A stretch of DNA of 64,000 bases from Geitlerinema sp. BBD 1991-9 (GTDB lineage Bacteria > Cyanobacteriota > Cyanobacteriia > Cyanobacteriales > Geitlerinemataceae): contig LWRO01000021.1 of the NCBI GenBank assembly GCA_001657325.1, positions 124,001-188,000 on the forward strand, in the 5' to 3' direction. A model generated the notes under the pieces. It saw only the letters and a list, made by a program, of their open reading frames with translations. It was not told the origin of the DNA and did no database searches. A program made the translations under genes and the position numbers. Positions 54,277-63,954 of the stretch are shown in pieces; within the stretch, counting starts at the first letter, position 1; each line of letters begins with the position of its first letter.

Positions 54277-55323
54277 ATGAACGTCAATTACTGCTTGCCG
54301 AAACTTCTTGCGACGTGGTCGATTGGTTTGAGTTTACTCGTTCTGGGAACGGGATGCCAACAAACACTCGAACCTCCGTCTGACTCGTCAGCTCAAGCAC
54401 AAACGCCGATGAGTTCCACGATTACAGTTGATGGGTCTAGCACGGTCTACCCCATTACGAACGAAATTGCTCAAGAATACCAACTCCTCGACACTCAAAA
54501 ACCACAAATTGACGTGTCTGTCTCGGGAACGGGCGGTGGTTTTCGCAAGTTTTGCGCGGGAGAAACCGACATCAGTAACGCCTCCCGTCCTATCTCGAAA
54601 TCGGAGATGGAAACCTGTAAACAAGCAGGCATTCGTTATATCGAACTTCCCATCGCCTACGACGCACTTACGGTCGTCGTCAACCCCGATAACGATTGGG
54701 CGAGCGATATCACGCTGGCCGAACTGAAGAAAATGTGGGAACCCGACGCAGAAGGACAAGTGACGACCTGGAGTCAAGTCCGCGAGGGTTGGCCGGACGA
54801 ACCGATGATCCTTTACGGGCCGGGAGAAGATTCGGGAACCTTCGATTACTTCACGGAAGCGATCGTTGGCGAGTCTGGAGACAGTCGTAAGGACTACACG
54901 GCGAGTGAAGACGATACACTGACCGTTCGTGGGGTCAGTCGCGACCTCAACGGATTGGGCTACTTCGGCTATGCGTACTATGAAGAAAACCTGACTCAGT
55001 TGAAAGCTATCGAAATTGAAGGTGTAGCCCCTTCGCGAGAAAACGTTGTTAACAGTGAGTATCAGCCGTTTTCGCGTCCGCTGTTTATTTACGTAAACGC
55101 TGATGCGCTCGACGCCAAGCCCGAACTTGAAAGTTTTGTCGATTACTATCTCACACACGGTCGGCAGTTTGTCAAAGTTGCGGGCTACGTTGCGCTTTCC
55201 GACGAAATTTACAATCTCGCTTACGAGCATTTTGTCGATCGTCGCGTGGGAACAGTATTTGAAGGAGAAGCACAATTCGGTCTCACGATCGAAGAACTCC
55301 TGCAAAAAGAAGCTGAATTTTAA
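54277..55323 (+). CDS. pstS: Phosphate-binding lipoprotein PstS (copy 2, SphX-like)
   Basis: 348 aa, intact. Lipobox LVLGTGC with Cys27. Ligand loops [36 protein letters not shown] and [15 protein letters not shown] match PstS, and the C-terminus runs to [14 protein letters not shown]. It keeps the part that the frameshift removes from copy 1. ATG at 54277. It has its own promoter region after a MITE; it could supply the binding function for either transporter. Confidence 0.94.
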   Translation: MNVNYCLPKLLATWSIGLSLLVLGTGCQQTLEPPSDSSAQAQTPMSSTITVDGSSTVYPITNEIAQEYQLLDTQKPQIDVSVSGTGGGFRKFCAGETDISNASRPISKSEMETCKQAGIRYIELPIAYDALTVVVNPDNDWASDITLAELKKMWEPDAEGQVTTWSQVREGWPDEPMILYGPGEDSGTFDYFTEAIVGESGDSRKDYTASEDDTLTVRGVSRDLNGLGYFGYAYYEENLTQLKAIEIEGVAPSRENVVNSEYQPFSRPLFIYVNADALDAKPELESFVDYYLTHGRQFVKVAGYVALSDEIYNLAYEHFVDRRVGTVFEGEAQFGLTIEELLQKEAEF

Positions 55324-55491
55324 AGGCATTCTTCCATTGAAGAGGTAAAGAACGACCCGTGAGGAGCGAAAACTGTTTTCGCTCCTCACTTTCTCATCTC
55401 TCCATCTCTCCATCGCCTCACCTCCCCCCATCGCGGGCCGAGCTACACTAGAAATGCACTTCACATCACCCCTAGGCACGAACCACCCAAC

Positions 55492-57414
55492 ATGAAACGT
55501 CAACGGACACTCGCTTGGTTGAAGACACGATTGGGACGCACATCTCTACCCCAAGAACGCCCCCGTCAAAGCTTGCGAACGATTGCTACGACGTGGGCGC
55601 TCGTTCAAGTGTTGATGCTCGGAAGCCCAGCCCTCGCGCAACGAGAAGAGGAAGGGATGTCTTACAGCGAGTTCCTGGAAAATGTCGAACAGGGAAAAGT
55701 TGAAAAAGTCGATCTCGACCCCGCTCGTAACATTGCCCGCGTTACCCTCGAGAACCAAGACGAAAACACGCCCCCTCAAGAAGTTCGACTGTTTGAGGAA
55801 AATCCAGAGCTGATCGAACTGCTGCGAACCCACAACGTCGAAATTGAAAGTAATCCGACCCCGGACAATAGTTTTGCCGTTGGAATTTTAGGGCAACTGC
55901 TGCTCGTCCTGATTTTAGTGGGTGGGTTAATGGCCATCGTTCGCCGCTCGACTCAGTCGGGAAATAACGCTTTGAACTTTGGTAAATCCCGCGCGCGATT
56001 CCACATGGAAGCGAAAACGGGCATTGCGTTCGAGGACGTGGCGGGAATTGAGGAAGCGAAGGAAGAACTGCAAGAAGTGGTGACGTTCCTGAAGCAACCG
56101 GAACGTTTTACGGCTATTGGGGCAAAGATTCCCCGTGGCGTGTTACTCATCGGACCGCCGGGGACGGGGAAAACGTTACTCGCGAAAGCGATCTCGGGGG
56201 AAGCGGGAGTTCCGTTTTTCAGCATTTCCGGTTCGGAGTTCGTGGAAATGTTCGTGGGGGTTGGCGCGTCGCGGGTGCGTGATTTGTTCCGAAAAGCGAA
56301 GGAAAACGCCCCTTGTCTGGTATTTATCGACGAAATCGATGCGGTCGGCCGTCAGCGGGGAACGGGAATTGGTGGTGGGAACGACGAACGCGAACAAACT
56401 CTCAACCAATTGCTGACGGAAATGGACGGGTTTGAAGGCAACAGTGGCGTGATTGCCATTGCCGCAACCAACCGCCCAGACGTTCTGGATACGGCACTGT
56501 TGCGACCGGGACGCTTCGATCGACAGGTAACGGTTAGTTTACCGACGTATAACGGGCGCTTGGGTATTTTGCAGGTTCACGCCCGCAATAAGAAACTCGC
56601 ACCGGAGGTGTCTCTCGAACGCATTGCTCGTCGCACGCCTGGGTTTTCGGGTGCTGATTTGGCAAACCTCCTCAACGAAGCGGCGATTTTAACGGCCCGT
56701 CGGCGCAAGTCGGCGATCGAGGATTGGGAAATTGAAGATGCGATCGATCGAATTTCAATCGGCTTGAAATTAATGCCACTGCTTGATAGTAAGAAAAAGC
56801 GTATCATCGCCTATCACGAGATCGGCCACGCCTTGTTGATGACGTTGCTGAAAAATTCCGATCCGTTGAATAAGGTGACGATCGTGCCGCGTTCGGGAGG
56901 AGTGGGTGGCTTTGCCCAACAGATTTTTGACGAGGATATGGTCGATAGCGGGATGTACAGTCGCAGTTGGCTGATCGATCGAATGATTATCACGCTCGGC
57001 GGCCGCGCGGCGGAAACGGTGGTGTTTGGCGATGCAGAGGTGACGATTGGGGCGAGTAACGATTTGAAAGTCGTAGCGACGTTGGCTCGGGAGATGGTGA
57101 CGTTGTACGGGATGTCCGATCTCGGCCCGGTTGCGTTGGAAAGCCGCAATAACGAAGTTTTCCTCGGCCGCGATCTGATGCCGAGTTCGGAATATTCTGA
57201 GGAAATGGCAACGCAGGTCGATCGACAGGTTCGATCGATCGCCCAACGCTGCTATGAAGAAGCGTGTCGGATTTTGCAAGAAAACCGCCCGTTAATGGAT
57301 CGCTTGGTGGATTTGTTGCTGGATAAAGAGGAAATCGACGGCGAAGAGTTTCGTCGTATTGTCGCTCAAGAAACGGAATTACCCGAGCGTCAACTCGTTG
57401 CAACTCCGAATTAG
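55492..57414 (+). CDS. ftsH: ATP-dependent zinc metalloprotease FtsH
   Basis: 640 aa. N-terminal membrane anchor about 31-50 and second helix about 129-150 enclose a lumenal/periplasmic domain. The AAA module starts VAGIEEAK, Walker A GPPGTGKT 221-228, Walker [35 protein letters not shown]. The M41 protease has HEIGH at 442-446 (usual HEAGH). Cyanobacteria have four FtsH paralogues, for photosystem II repair and other quality control; which one this is cannot be settled. Start ATG 55492. A strong terminator hairpin follows. Confidence 0.95.
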   Translation: MKRQRTLAWLKTRLGRTSLPQERPRQSLRTIATTWALVQVLMLGSPALAQREEEGMSYSEFLENVEQGKVEKVDLDPARNIARVTLENQDENTPPQEVRLFEENPELIELLRTHNVEIESNPTPDNSFAVGILGQLLLVLILVGGLMAIVRRSTQSGNNALNFGKSRARFHMEAKTGIAFEDVAGIEEAKEELQEVVTFLKQPERFTAIGAKIPRGVLLIGPPGTGKTLLAKAISGEAGVPFFSISGSEFVEMFVGVGASRVRDLFRKAKENAPCLVFIDEIDAVGRQRGTGIGGGNDEREQTLNQLLTEMDGFEGNSGVIAIAATNRPDVLDTALLRPGRFDRQVTVSLPTYNGRLGILQVHARNKKLAPEVSLERIARRTPGFSGADLANLLNEAAILTARRRKSAIEDWEIEDAIDRISIGLKLMPLLDSKKKRIIAYHEIGHALLMTLLKNSDPLNKVTIVPRSGGVGGFAQQIFDEDMVDSGMYSRSWLIDRMIITLGGRAAETVVFGDAEVTIGASNDLKVVATLAREMVTLYGMSDLGPVALESRNNEVFLGRDLMPSSEYSEEMATQVDRQVRSIAQRCYEEACRILQENRPLMDRLVDLLLDKEEIDGEEFRRIVAQETELPERQLVATPN

Positions 57415-57442
57415 TTCAGTTCGCACGCCGAACTCGAGCGTC

Positions 57443-57474
57443 AACCCCTCTCCCGTCGGGAGAGGGGTCTGTTT
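57443..57474 (+). terminator. Rho-independent-like terminator of ftsH
   Basis: Perfect stem CCCCTCTCCCG / CGGGAGAGGGG with a tiny loop, followed by TCTGTTTT. Starts about 30 bp after the ftsH stop. Confidence 0.85.
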
Positions 57475-57598
57475 TAGGGGTCTCTCACCGTGAGTCTCGG
57501 ACGAAAGGGAACGCCAGCCAGAGAAACGCAGGAGACGGAAGTGCTTGAGGATCGCTGGCTGATACGAAATCCACTTCTCAAATCAGCGAATAAAATTG

Positions 57599-57634
57599 CC
57601 CCCGTAGAGTCCTTGCGTGCAAGGACTCTACGGG
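57599..57634. repeat. Perfect inverted repeat fused to a half MITE
   Basis: CCCGTAGAGTCCTTG pairs exactly with CAAGGACTCTACGGG across a 4-nt loop CGTG. It runs straight into the MITE right half at 57634. It probably replaced the MITE's left half. Confidence 0.8.
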
Positions 57635-57662
57635 GTTTCGATCGCAAAAGTGAGATGCACCC
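57634..57662. mobile_element. MITE half copy 7 (right end only)
   Basis: GGGTTTCGATCGCAAAAG followed by TGAGATGCACCC (57651-57662) equals the right half of copies 2, 3 and 6. No left end and no target duplication could be found, so it is a truncated copy. Confidence 0.75.
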
Positions 57663-58157
57663 GTCGAACTTCCGTAAAAGTACGGTTGAAAAATTACAGC
57701 CGATCGGGTAATGCATTTAAAAAACAGTAAGTCAACGGATCTAACGCCTACAAATTTTAACGAAATTGCTCTCAAACAGTGTTGAGAATTTTGACATCCG
57801 TATTTCTAACTATACGTTTTATTTGTATCCGTGATTTCTAGGTTTTTTTTAAATATCGATAAAGCGTCCATAAAAATAGCTTAAAGACTGTCTTGATTCG
57901 GTTGACACATAAATATCAAAGAATTTAGTGTGAATTTAGGGTTTTCAATTTAACTAAATAAGCTCGATCGAATCGCTCGGTATAGACCAGAAACTCGATC
58001 CAGGCTTCAGAATATAGCAACACTCGATCGATCTCAAGATGCCATACACACTGCAACGTCGTTTGAAGATTTCTATAACGAACGACCTCGAGTGTGTTGG
58101 GCTTCCGTTTTCTCCTGTTCGTTTCGATCGTCGGTTTACAAAAGGATTTGATTTATC

Positions 58158-58967
58158 ATGTCTAATTTCGCGTATAAAGTTGTATCGACGTGTGCTGTTC
58201 TCTCACTCTCGATCGTGGGTTCGATCGGTTTGAGTTCTCCCGCCCGCGCCTACACGGTCTTTTTCGGCGAAGATTTAAACAACAGTTCCTATCGACCGCT
58301 CGCCGAGTACGACAAGGCCACCCAAGCAGAAGCCGATTTTCTCTCCCATCTTTCTGGTGTTGGGACTGCGACTTTTGAAACCTTTGCCACCCAAACCTAC
58401 AGTCCGCTGAGTTTAGATTTTGGAGAGGCGGGAACGGCAACGCTCAACGGACATGGTGTCATCAAATCCATTCCCGAGGGTTCCACCAACGGCTACGGAC
58501 GCTACGCTATTTCCCAAAACAACTATTGGGAAGCCAACGCCGCTGGTAATAACTTCTTGGTGGAATTTAGCGAGGCTGTAGCAGCCTTTGGATTCTACGG
58601 TGTCGATTTGGGCGATTTTGGTGGTGAACTGACTCTCAATCTGAATCTCGCCAACGGTACACAAACCGCCGTCAAAGTCCCAAACACGGTTGGACGTTAT
58701 GGTAGTACAGATGGTTCGGTGTTGTACTTCGGTTTGATTGCCGACAGCGTAGAGGAAGTATTTACCAGCTTGTCGTTCGATATGACGGCACCGGAAAGCG
58801 GTATCATGGCTGACATTTTCGCTTTCGACAACATGACGGTCGGTAGTCTCTCCCAAGTCAAACACGCGGACGGAAGCCAGTCCCAAGACGTTCCCGAACC
58901 CGCCTCGGTACTGGCGTTATTCGCGGTTGGAACCCTGGCCACTCGCATTCGCAAGCGGATCGCTTAA
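58158..58967 (+). CDS. PEP-CTERM anchored exported protein
   Basis: 269 aa. Signal peptide about 1-32 (hydrophobic core then ARAYTV). The mature part is a beta-rich region with LSVEFSEAVAAFGFYGVDLG-like strands (GFYGVDLGDFGG near 152). The C-terminal sorting signal is VPEPAS at 245-250, then a hydrophobic run LALFAVGTLAT and the basic tail RIRKRIA. PEP-CTERM proteins are processed by exosortase and deposited in the outer envelope or sheath. No catalytic motif seen. AAGGAT lies about 10 bases before ATG. Its stop overlaps that of the convergent GST by 4 bp. Confidence 0.88.
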   Translation: MSNFAYKVVSTCAVLSLSIVGSIGLSSPARAYTVFFGEDLNNSSYRPLAEYDKATQAEADFLSHLSGVGTATFETFATQTYSPLSLDFGEAGTATLNGHGVIKSIPEGSTNGYGRYAISQNNYWEANAAGNNFLVEFSEAVAAFGFYGVDLGDFGGELTLNLNLANGTQTAVKVPNTVGRYGSTDGSVLYFGLIADSVEEVFTSLSFDMTAPESGIMADIFAFDNMTVGSLSQVKHADGSQSQDVPEPASVLALFAVGTLATRIRKRIA

Positions 58968-59938
58968 ACCCCTCGATCGTGGGGAATCGTAAAGTCGATT
59001 TCCGGACCGATGGGAACGACTCCTGTGGGATTGATGGTTGTGTGGCTTTGATAGTAGTGTTTTTTAATGTGTGAGAAATTGACAGTCTCTGCAACACCAG
59101 GGGTTTGATACAGATCGCGCACGTATGCCCATAAATTGGGGTAGTCTACAATTCGGCGAACGTTGCATTTGAAATGTCCCACGTAAACTGGATCGAAGCG
59201 AACCAACGTGGTGAAGAGTCGCCAGTCTGCTTCCGTGACGAGATCGCCCGTGAGGTAACGTTGCGTTGACAGGCGTTGTTCGAGCCAATCGAGCGTGTCA
59301 AACAGGGGTTTGATTGCCTCTTCATAGGCTTCTTGGGTGGTGGAAAATCCACATTTATAGACCCCGTTGTTAACGGTATCGTAGATTCGATCGTTCAGAG
59401 TCTGAATTTCGTCTCTCAAGGATTCTGGATAGTAGTCTCCAGGTTTTGCGTTCGTGCGATCGAACGCACTGTTGAACATACGAATAATTTCCGAAGATTC
59501 GTTGTTCACAATCGTTTGAGTTTGTTTGTCCCAAAGAATTGGCACAGTAACCCGGCCGGTATAGTTCGGATCGGCTTGGGTGTAGATTTCATACAAATAC
59601 TTGGCGTTGAAAATCGGATCTTCAACAACCCCTTCACCTGGCTCGAACGTCCAACCTCGATCGCCCATAAACCAATGTACGACAGAGACCGAGATGATTT
59701 TTTCTAACCCTTTAAGTTCCCGGAAAATGAGTGTGCGGTGCGCCCAAGGACAGGCATAGGATACATAGAGATGGTAACGCCCGGGTTCTGCTTGGAAACC
59801 TCCGTTTCCTGTCGGGCCGGGGCTACCATCCGGTGTGACCCAGTTGCGGAACTGAGAGGCTTTGCGAACAAATCGCCCACCGGTGCTGGCGGTGTCGTAC
59901 CACCGATCGTGCCAAACGCCATCAATCAAAAGTCCCAT
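58964..59938 (-). CDS. Glutathionyl-hydroquinone reductase (omega-type glutathione transferase)
   Basis: 324 aa. The N-terminal thioredoxin-like domain has the active-site Cys63 in YACPWAHRTL, and the C-terminal helical domain contains LTEADWRLFTTLVRFDPVYV. This is the GS-hydroquinone reductase (YqjG/PcpF) layout. It removes glutathione from glutathionyl-quinols. ATG at 59938. Close to the cupin/SDR/TetR cluster on the same strand; a link to quinone or oxidative stress is an inference from context. Catalytic motif CPWA is intact. Confidence 0.9.
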   Translation of the reverse strand: MGLLIDGVWHDRWYDTASTGGRFVRKASQFRNWVTPDGSPGPTGNGGFQAEPGRYHLYVSYACPWAHRTLIFRELKGLEKIISVSVVHWFMGDRGWTFEPGEGVVEDPIFNAKYLYEIYTQADPNYTGRVTVPILWDKQTQTIVNNESSEIIRMFNSAFDRTNAKPGDYYPESLRDEIQTLNDRIYDTVNNGVYKCGFSTTQEAYEEAIKPLFDTLDWLEQRLSTQRYLTGDLVTEADWRLFTTLVRFDPVYVGHFKCNVRRIVDYPNLWAYVRDLYQTPGVAETVNFSHIKKHYYQSHTTINPTGVVPIGPEIDFTIPHDRGV

Positions 59939-60134
59939 ACGTTTTCTGTGAGCTACAGCCTGAATTTGGATTGAATCGAGATCGATTATTGGGGAACGAT
60001 GCGGACTGCCGCCATTTGATACGGCTGGGAGAACGGGAGAACAATCGGATTGAGTCTAAGACGTATTTTAGCTTGCCTCGGCGGGAAGCCCCGCACCCTA
60101 AACATCGATCCCGTCCTGCTTTCTCTCTCGATCG

Positions 60135-60794
60135 CTACGGCGTATCGAGATGTCCGGTTTTGACGTAAATTAAGCACCCTTCACGGCTAAACGGGGTATG
60201 CACGCTCCCCGACGGATTCCGTAACCAAGTCCCCTGGGGATAAACGCCCTGTTCGTCCTCCAGAACACCGTCTAGGACAAAAATTTCTTCGCCGCCCCAA
60301 TGCTGATGGCGCTGGAAGGTCGTACCTGCTGCCCATTTCACCAGTGCGACTTGCTCGGTTCCATAGGTATGTAACGGCATGACTTGCAGTCCGGGAACTA
60401 AGCCGGGACTCCAATCTGCTTGGGTCGTGTCGATGACGACCCGTTGTCGATCTTGTGGATGCATCTGCCAGAGTTTGACCAGGATGGTACAGCCATCTTC
60501 GCTGTAGGGCGTGTGACTGGAACCGACCGGATTGCGAATGTAAGTTCCGGGTTTGTAGTCTCCACGTTCGTCTGAAAAGATGCCCTCTAAGACCAAAAAC
60601 TCTTCTCCCCCGCCATGGGTATGAGTTGAAAAGTGGCTCTCTGGAGCATAGCGCACAATGGATGTGGCGCGAGCGACTTCCTCTCCGTCCCGTTCTAGCA
60701 TCCGTCGTTGTACCCCTATCATGGGTGAATCTGTCCAAGGCAGGTCTTCACTCCAGACAACCGCACGTTCTTTCAAATCAGCGTTCAGTTTCAT
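60135..60794 (-). CDS. Double-cupin ChrR-like protein
   Basis: 219 aa from ATG at 60794: the second of two adjacent ATGs has the right 6-base distance from GGAGG. Two related cupin halves, each with the metal motif: THTHGGGEEFLVLEGIFSDE and QHWGGEEIFVLDGVLEDEQG. Two copies of RNPxGSxHTPxSxxGC. This resembles the C-terminal cupin domain of the anti-sigma factor ChrR, but the zinc-binding N-terminal part of ChrR is absent. Likely a metal-binding sensor or enzyme. It is followed by the GST gene and preceded by SDR on the same strand. Confidence 0.85.
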   Translation of the reverse strand: MKLNADLKERAVVWSEDLPWTDSPMIGVQRRMLERDGEEVARATSIVRYAPESHFSTHTHGGGEEFLVLEGIFSDERGDYKPGTYIRNPVGSSHTPYSEDGCTILVKLWQMHPQDRQRVVIDTTQADWSPGLVPGLQVMPLHTYGTEQVALVKWAAGTTFQRHQHWGGEEIFVLDGVLEDEQGVYPQGTWLRNPSGSVHTPFSREGCLIYVKTGHLDTP

Positions 60795-60866
60795 CATTTA
60801 CCTCCATGATTCTGGTACTCGATAGAAGGCTCGGAGCGAGATCGGTTCAATAATGCTTGGGGGAAA

Positions 60867-60907
60867 GATAGCTCTTTGGGACTGAAGAGCAAGACCCAAG
60901 AGCTATC
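60867..60907 (-). terminator. Hairpin between SDR and double-cupin genes (inner)
   Basis: Stem GATAGCTCTT.GGG / CCC.AAGAGCTATC with an ~13-nt loop; on the minus strand it is followed by TTTCCCCC. Terminates the SDR transcript. Confidence 0.7.
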
Positions 60908-60926
60908 TGGTCTGATGCTTCATCAA

Positions 60927-60954
60927 CCACGCTCGATGCTGTTCGAGCGTGTGG
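60927..60954 (-). terminator. Hairpin just after the SDR stop codon (outer)
   Basis: CCACGCTCGA and TCGAGCGTG.GG form a 9-10-bp stem with a 6-nt loop, 4 bp after the SDR stop. With the next hairpin it forms a double stop. Confidence 0.6.
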
Positions 60955-60957
60955 GTT

Positions 60958-61740
60958 TCAGTTGTACTGATTGCGACCGGCCATCACGCCACCGTCTACA
61001 TCCCAAATTGCCCCTGTGACCCAACTCGCTTTGTCAGAGAGCAAAAAGGCGATCGATTCTGCTACATCGATCGGTGTTCCTACGCGACCGATGGGATGAA
61101 AATTGTTGAAGCCTTGCAAGGCACTATGAACTTGGTCTTTGGCGATAAAGCCTTCGTAGATTGGCGTTTCGACGACGGCAGGTGACACAGCATTAACGCG
61201 AATGTTTTTGTCAGCCAGCTCCATAGCCAAATGTTGTGTCAGAGAGTGCAATCCTGCTTTTGCCATGGAGTAAGACGATGATGGGGTTGCTTGAACGGCT
61301 TGTTTTGCCCACATTGAGCCGACGTTCACGATGGCACCTTTTTGTCCGCGATCGACGATCGTTTTAACAATTGCCTGGGTAATGAAGAACGTTGCTTTGT
61401 TGAGATCTAAATAGAGGTCGTAGTCTGACTCGGTGTGTTCCAAAAATGGCTTCGGCAAGAAAACTCCGGCTGCATTAACCAACAGGGTGGCATCTGCATG
61501 GTCGCGATCGAGCCGTTCGATTAAGGCTTCACGCTCTTCTGGCTTGGTAATGTCGGCACGTTCTCCAAATATATCTCCGAACTGGCTGAGTTCGGAGACG
61601 GCCGCTTGGAGTTTTTCCGGGCGATTGCCAATCAGTACCGCAGATCCACCCCGTTCGAGTACGAGCTGAGCGACTGCTTTGCCAATACCGCTGGTTCCAC
61701 CGACGACGATTAATTTTTGACCGGTAAATTCTTGAGACAC
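60958..61740 (-). CDS. Short-chain dehydrogenase/reductase (SDR)
   Basis: 260 aa. NAD(P) motif [13 protein letters not shown] (residues 12-24), NAAG at about 88-91, catalytic Tyr-x-x-x-Lys in [12 protein letters not shown] (about 155-162) and the C-terminal [16 protein letters not shown]. Classical SDR. GTG start at 61740, with AAAGGAG upstream. The promoter carries a 16-bp operator-like palindrome (61779-61794) that matches one before tetR, so TetR probably represses it. The substrate is unknown, perhaps an aldehyde or ketone. Confidence 0.93.
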   Translation of the reverse strand: MSQEFTGQKLIVVGGTSGIGKAVAQLVLERGGSAVLIGNRPEKLQAAVSELSQFGDIFGERADITKPEEREALIERLDRDHADATLLVNAAGVFLPKPFLEHTESDYDLYLDLNKATFFITQAIVKTIVDRGQKGAIVNVGSMWAKQAVQATPSSSYSMAKAGLHSLTQHLAMELADKNIRVNAVSPAVVETPIYEGFIAKDQVHSALQGFNNFHPIGRVGTPIDVAESIAFLLSDKASWVTGAIWDVDGGVMAGRNQYN

Positions 61741-61778
61741 GATCGAACTCCTTTCAGTTAAAGTGAGGTTTGATTGAC

Positions 61779-61794
61779 TATCTACTAGTAGGTA
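61779..61794. promoter_or_regulatory. Operator-like palindrome upstream of the SDR gene
   Basis: TATCTACT|AGTAGGTA is a near-perfect 16-bp palindrome (one mismatched pair). Its partner TACCTACTAGATGGTA (62401-62416) precedes the tetR gene. It lies 39 bp before the SDR start, a proper place for repression. Confidence 0.8.
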
Positions 61795-61812
61795 GATGAT
61801 GAAGTAAAAAAA

Positions 61813-62388
61813 TTACGCTTTGGGGAATTTGGCCAAAAGCAGCGGGTAGACGACTTGCTCGAACGCAATGCGGCTGTCTTCGGCTGAGCGAGCCAGCAAC
61901 TGCGCCCCTTGCAACATCGCAATGAGTCCCTTTGCTTCTTGCTCGACGGATGGCTGACATTGCCAGTTTTGCGCTTCACAGCCTTTCTGGAGCAATGCTG
62001 TTAGCCAAGCCTCGGTTTGCTGGAAAAACGCTCGAACTTCATCTCGGACAGACTGAGGTAAAACCGCAAAGTCAGCCGCTAACATGGCGCACAGACAGAT
62101 TTGGTTTTGGTGTAGGCCATCTCGGTAGAGATCGGCAAACTGTATCAGCTGCTGCTCGCAACTCGTGGGAGACTGAGCAATGCGATCGCACCGGCGAGCC
62201 ATCGTTTCTCGGTACTGCTGAACCAGCGTTCTGACCAATTCGTCCTTTGAGGGGAAGTGGTAATGAATACTGGCTTTGCGAATACCGACTCGATCGGAAA
62301 TATCGGCGTAGCTAAAGGCGCTATAACCTCGATTCCGCACAATGTCTCGGGCAACGTCTAAGATGTGTTGAGCTGTGTTTCTTTCCAT
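61813..62388 (-). CDS. TetR/AcrR-family repressor
   Basis: 191 aa. N-terminal HTH (about 8-50: ILDVARDIVRNRGYSAFSYA and ISDRVGIRKASIHYHFPSKD) is the classical TetR fold. The C-terminal helical ligand domain is of the YcdC/TetR_C type with LCAMLAADFAVLP. ATG at 62388. The same operator lies before it and before SDR, so it is self-regulating and represses the SDR. The ligand is unknown. Confidence 0.93.
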   Translation of the reverse strand: MERNTAQHILDVARDIVRNRGYSAFSYADISDRVGIRKASIHYHFPSKDELVRTLVQQYRETMARRCDRIAQSPTSCEQQLIQFADLYRDGLHQNQICLCAMLAADFAVLPQSVRDEVRAFFQQTEAWLTALLQKGCEAQNWQCQPSVEQEAKGLIAMLQGAQLLARSAEDSRIAFEQVVYPLLLAKFPKA

Positions 62389-62400
62389 GGCTTTATTGTC

Positions 62401-62416
62401 TACCTACTAGATGGTA
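62401..62416. promoter_or_regulatory. Operator-like palindrome upstream of tetR
   Basis: TACCTACT|AGATGGTA is an imperfect 16-bp palindrome whose left half TACCTACTAG matches the palindrome at 61779-61794 on the opposite strand. It starts 13 bp upstream of the tetR ATG. Probable autoregulation site. Confidence 0.75.
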
Positions 62417-62495
62417 AATGTCAAGACCAAGTTTCATCAAAAAGGTTCGCCCGTCGATCGACCGTACAATCGACCGTAAAAAACGGTTTCGAGGA

Positions 62496-63125
62496 TTATC
62501 CGTTGCCTTCTGCGGCCATAGCTCTCAGAACCAAAGCCGGATCGACCCATCGATCGCCATAGCGCATTCCCCAGTGAAGGTGAGGGCCGGTGGTGCGTCC
62601 ACTCATACCGACGCGGCCGATTCGCGCAGCTGAGGGAATTTGCTGGCCTTCTGAAATTTGAAGTCCGCCTCGTCGATCGAGTAAGGTCAATTGACCGTTG
62701 ACGCGCTGCACCTGTCCTCCCATGTGACAGTAAATATGTTCCCAGTCGCCGGATTGAACGACGAGACCGACACCACATCGATCGTCATCAATGACTTCTA
62801 CGACAACTCCCGCCCACCAGCTTCGTATGTAACTTCCCTCTGGCGCGGCAATATCTAAACCCGAGTGAAATTCGTATCCGCCGTCCCAAAGTCGGTATCC
62901 GAACGGTGAGGTATAGGCTTGAAAGTTCTCGACCGGAAAGGAGGCACCTCGCCAGGAGGTGGCAGACAAATTCGTAGCGGTAGCGTTCTGGGGTTGTCCG
63001 TTCCACGCGAGAGTACTCAAACCACTGAGAAGTGTCAGTGCTGCGATCGAACGAGATCGCCGAAATACGCGACGGACGAAGTGGAAAATAGAAGAACGCT
63101 CGATCGAATGGCGTTGCGGAAACAT
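62496..63125 (-). CDS. M23-family metallopeptidase (LytM domain), exported
   Basis: 209 aa. Signal-like N-terminus (basic 1-24, hydrophobic 27-40). The LytM domain begins SPFGYRLWDGGYEFHSGLDI with zinc ligands His87 and Asp91, and the third ligand in GPHLHWGMRYG (about 183-185). This hydrolyses peptidoglycan cross-links. The domain is a stand-alone one without LysM or coiled coil, so it may act as an amidase/endopeptidase or as an activator. Start ATG at 63125. Divergent from the following gene. Confidence 0.9.
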   Translation of the reverse strand: MFPQRHSIERSSIFHFVRRVFRRSRSIAALTLLSGLSTLAWNGQPQNATATNLSATSWRGASFPVENFQAYTSPFGYRLWDGGYEFHSGLDIAAPEGSYIRSWWAGVVVEVIDDDRCGVGLVVQSGDWEHIYCHMGGQVQRVNGQLTLLDRRGGLQISEGQQIPSAARIGRVGMSGRTTGPHLHWGMRYGDRWVDPALVLRAMAAEGNG

Positions 63126-63290
63126 TTTTGTAGATTTTGAAACGTGTGAGGGCTTGCGAAGAGAGAATCTGACCCGATGTTGTATCCGTTCTCAACAGCT
63201 TTGTCAAGTCGGGATGAAATCGTTCCGTTCTGACTTTAGGGATATCGGACGTCTGTAGCGAACGTTTGATAGTAATTTGCAAATTCCATA

Positions 63291-63740
63291 ATGTTCGTTA
63301 CGATCTGTAAAAAGTTTGTTAAGATTCTCAATTTTCTTCTTCTACCCATGTTTGCCGATCTATTTCCCTTCCGATTTTCCATCGAAACCACAACCCTTGC
63401 AGGAACAGCATTATGGTCGCTCGCTCTGTATCTCGGCTTTTTTCCCGTCGGGGAATGGATTGCCGATCGATTGATGCGGTGGTTTAATTTTGCCGAACGC
63501 TCGCTGTATCTTTCTCAAGCCGAGTTCGATCGAACTCGGCGCGGACGCGAAGCCCAAAATGCTTTCTATGCTTCGATTCTGAGTATTATTCCTTTTCTCG
63601 TTCTCGGGGGATTGTTCGAGTACGGTGTCGAGTGGGGATTGGGACGCAGTTGGGCGGTAAGTGTGGGAACGATCGCCTGTATCAGCGGCGGTGTGTACGA
63701 ACTCGGACGGCGTGACGGACAAGCCTCAAAAGACGATTGA
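63291..63740 (+). CDS. Cyanobacterial membrane protein, unknown function
   Basis: 149 aa from ATG at 63291 (Met20 at 63348 is an equal candidate, as neither has a ribosome site). Two or three membrane helices: about 35-55 (TTTLAGTALWSLALYLGFF), 92-112 (ASILSIIPFLVLGGLFEYGV) and 120-138 (AVSVGTIACISGGVYE). Between the first two a soluble stretch FAERSLYLSQAEFDRTRRGR. No known domain recognised. Followed by a hairpin. Confidence 0.65.
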   Translation: MFVTICKKFVKILNFLLLPMFADLFPFRFSIETTTLAGTALWSLALYLGFFPVGEWIADRLMRWFNFAERSLYLSQAEFDRTRRGREAQNAFYASILSIIPFLVLGGLFEYGVEWGLGRSWAVSVGTIACISGGVYELGRRDGQASKDD

Positions 63741-63753
63741 GACTCAATTTAGC

Positions 63754-63780
63754 GTGCAAATTTATCATTCAAATTTGCAC
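63754..63780 (+). terminator. Hairpin after the last gene
   Basis: 10-bp stem GTGCAAATTT / AAATTTGCAC with a 7-nt loop, 14 bp after the stop codon. AT-rich arms without a clear T-run, so a probable terminator. Confidence 0.6.
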
Positions 63781-63880
63781 GATCGAGTGAAGTTTAGCCA
63801 ATGATAATTCGTTTGAGATTCAGTCTCTTTGGGTCTGTTGGACTTAGGGTGACAAGCAGAGCCAAACTGAGTACCCTGAA

Positions 63881-63954
63881 GTGGGTGCGTTCGCGGGAAT
63901 TTCATGGACTGGACTTCCAACGAATTTAGTGGCCCGCAAACACACCCTACGCAA
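63881..63954. repeat. Imperfect inverted repeat, GTGCGTT-CGCGGGAA family
   Basis: Left arm GGGTGCGTTCGCGGGAA and right arm GGCCCGCAAACACACCC pair imperfectly. The left arm is identical to part of 11819-11833. Related to the repeat after the flotillin gene. Confidence 0.55.

Larger units (their letters stand above)
57415..58157. other. Intergenic region with ftsH terminator, half-MITE and no gene
   Basis: 743 bp without a supported gene. Contains the terminator hairpin (57443-57467), a perfect inverted repeat (57599-57634) joined to a half MITE (to 57662), and AT-rich DNA (57715-58140) with the promoter of the PEP-CTERM gene. An AAGGAT ribosome site at about 58142 precedes that gene's ATG. 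Confidence 0.6.

Noticed and set aside
54388-55503. 371-aa frame opposite the second pstS
   Set aside because: The plus strand encodes an intact PstS lipoprotein with motifs; the reverse frame has no family features.
57415-58157. Small protein at 58039-58233
   Set aside because: No ribosome site or conserved features, and it overlaps the signal peptide region of the PEP-CTERM gene.
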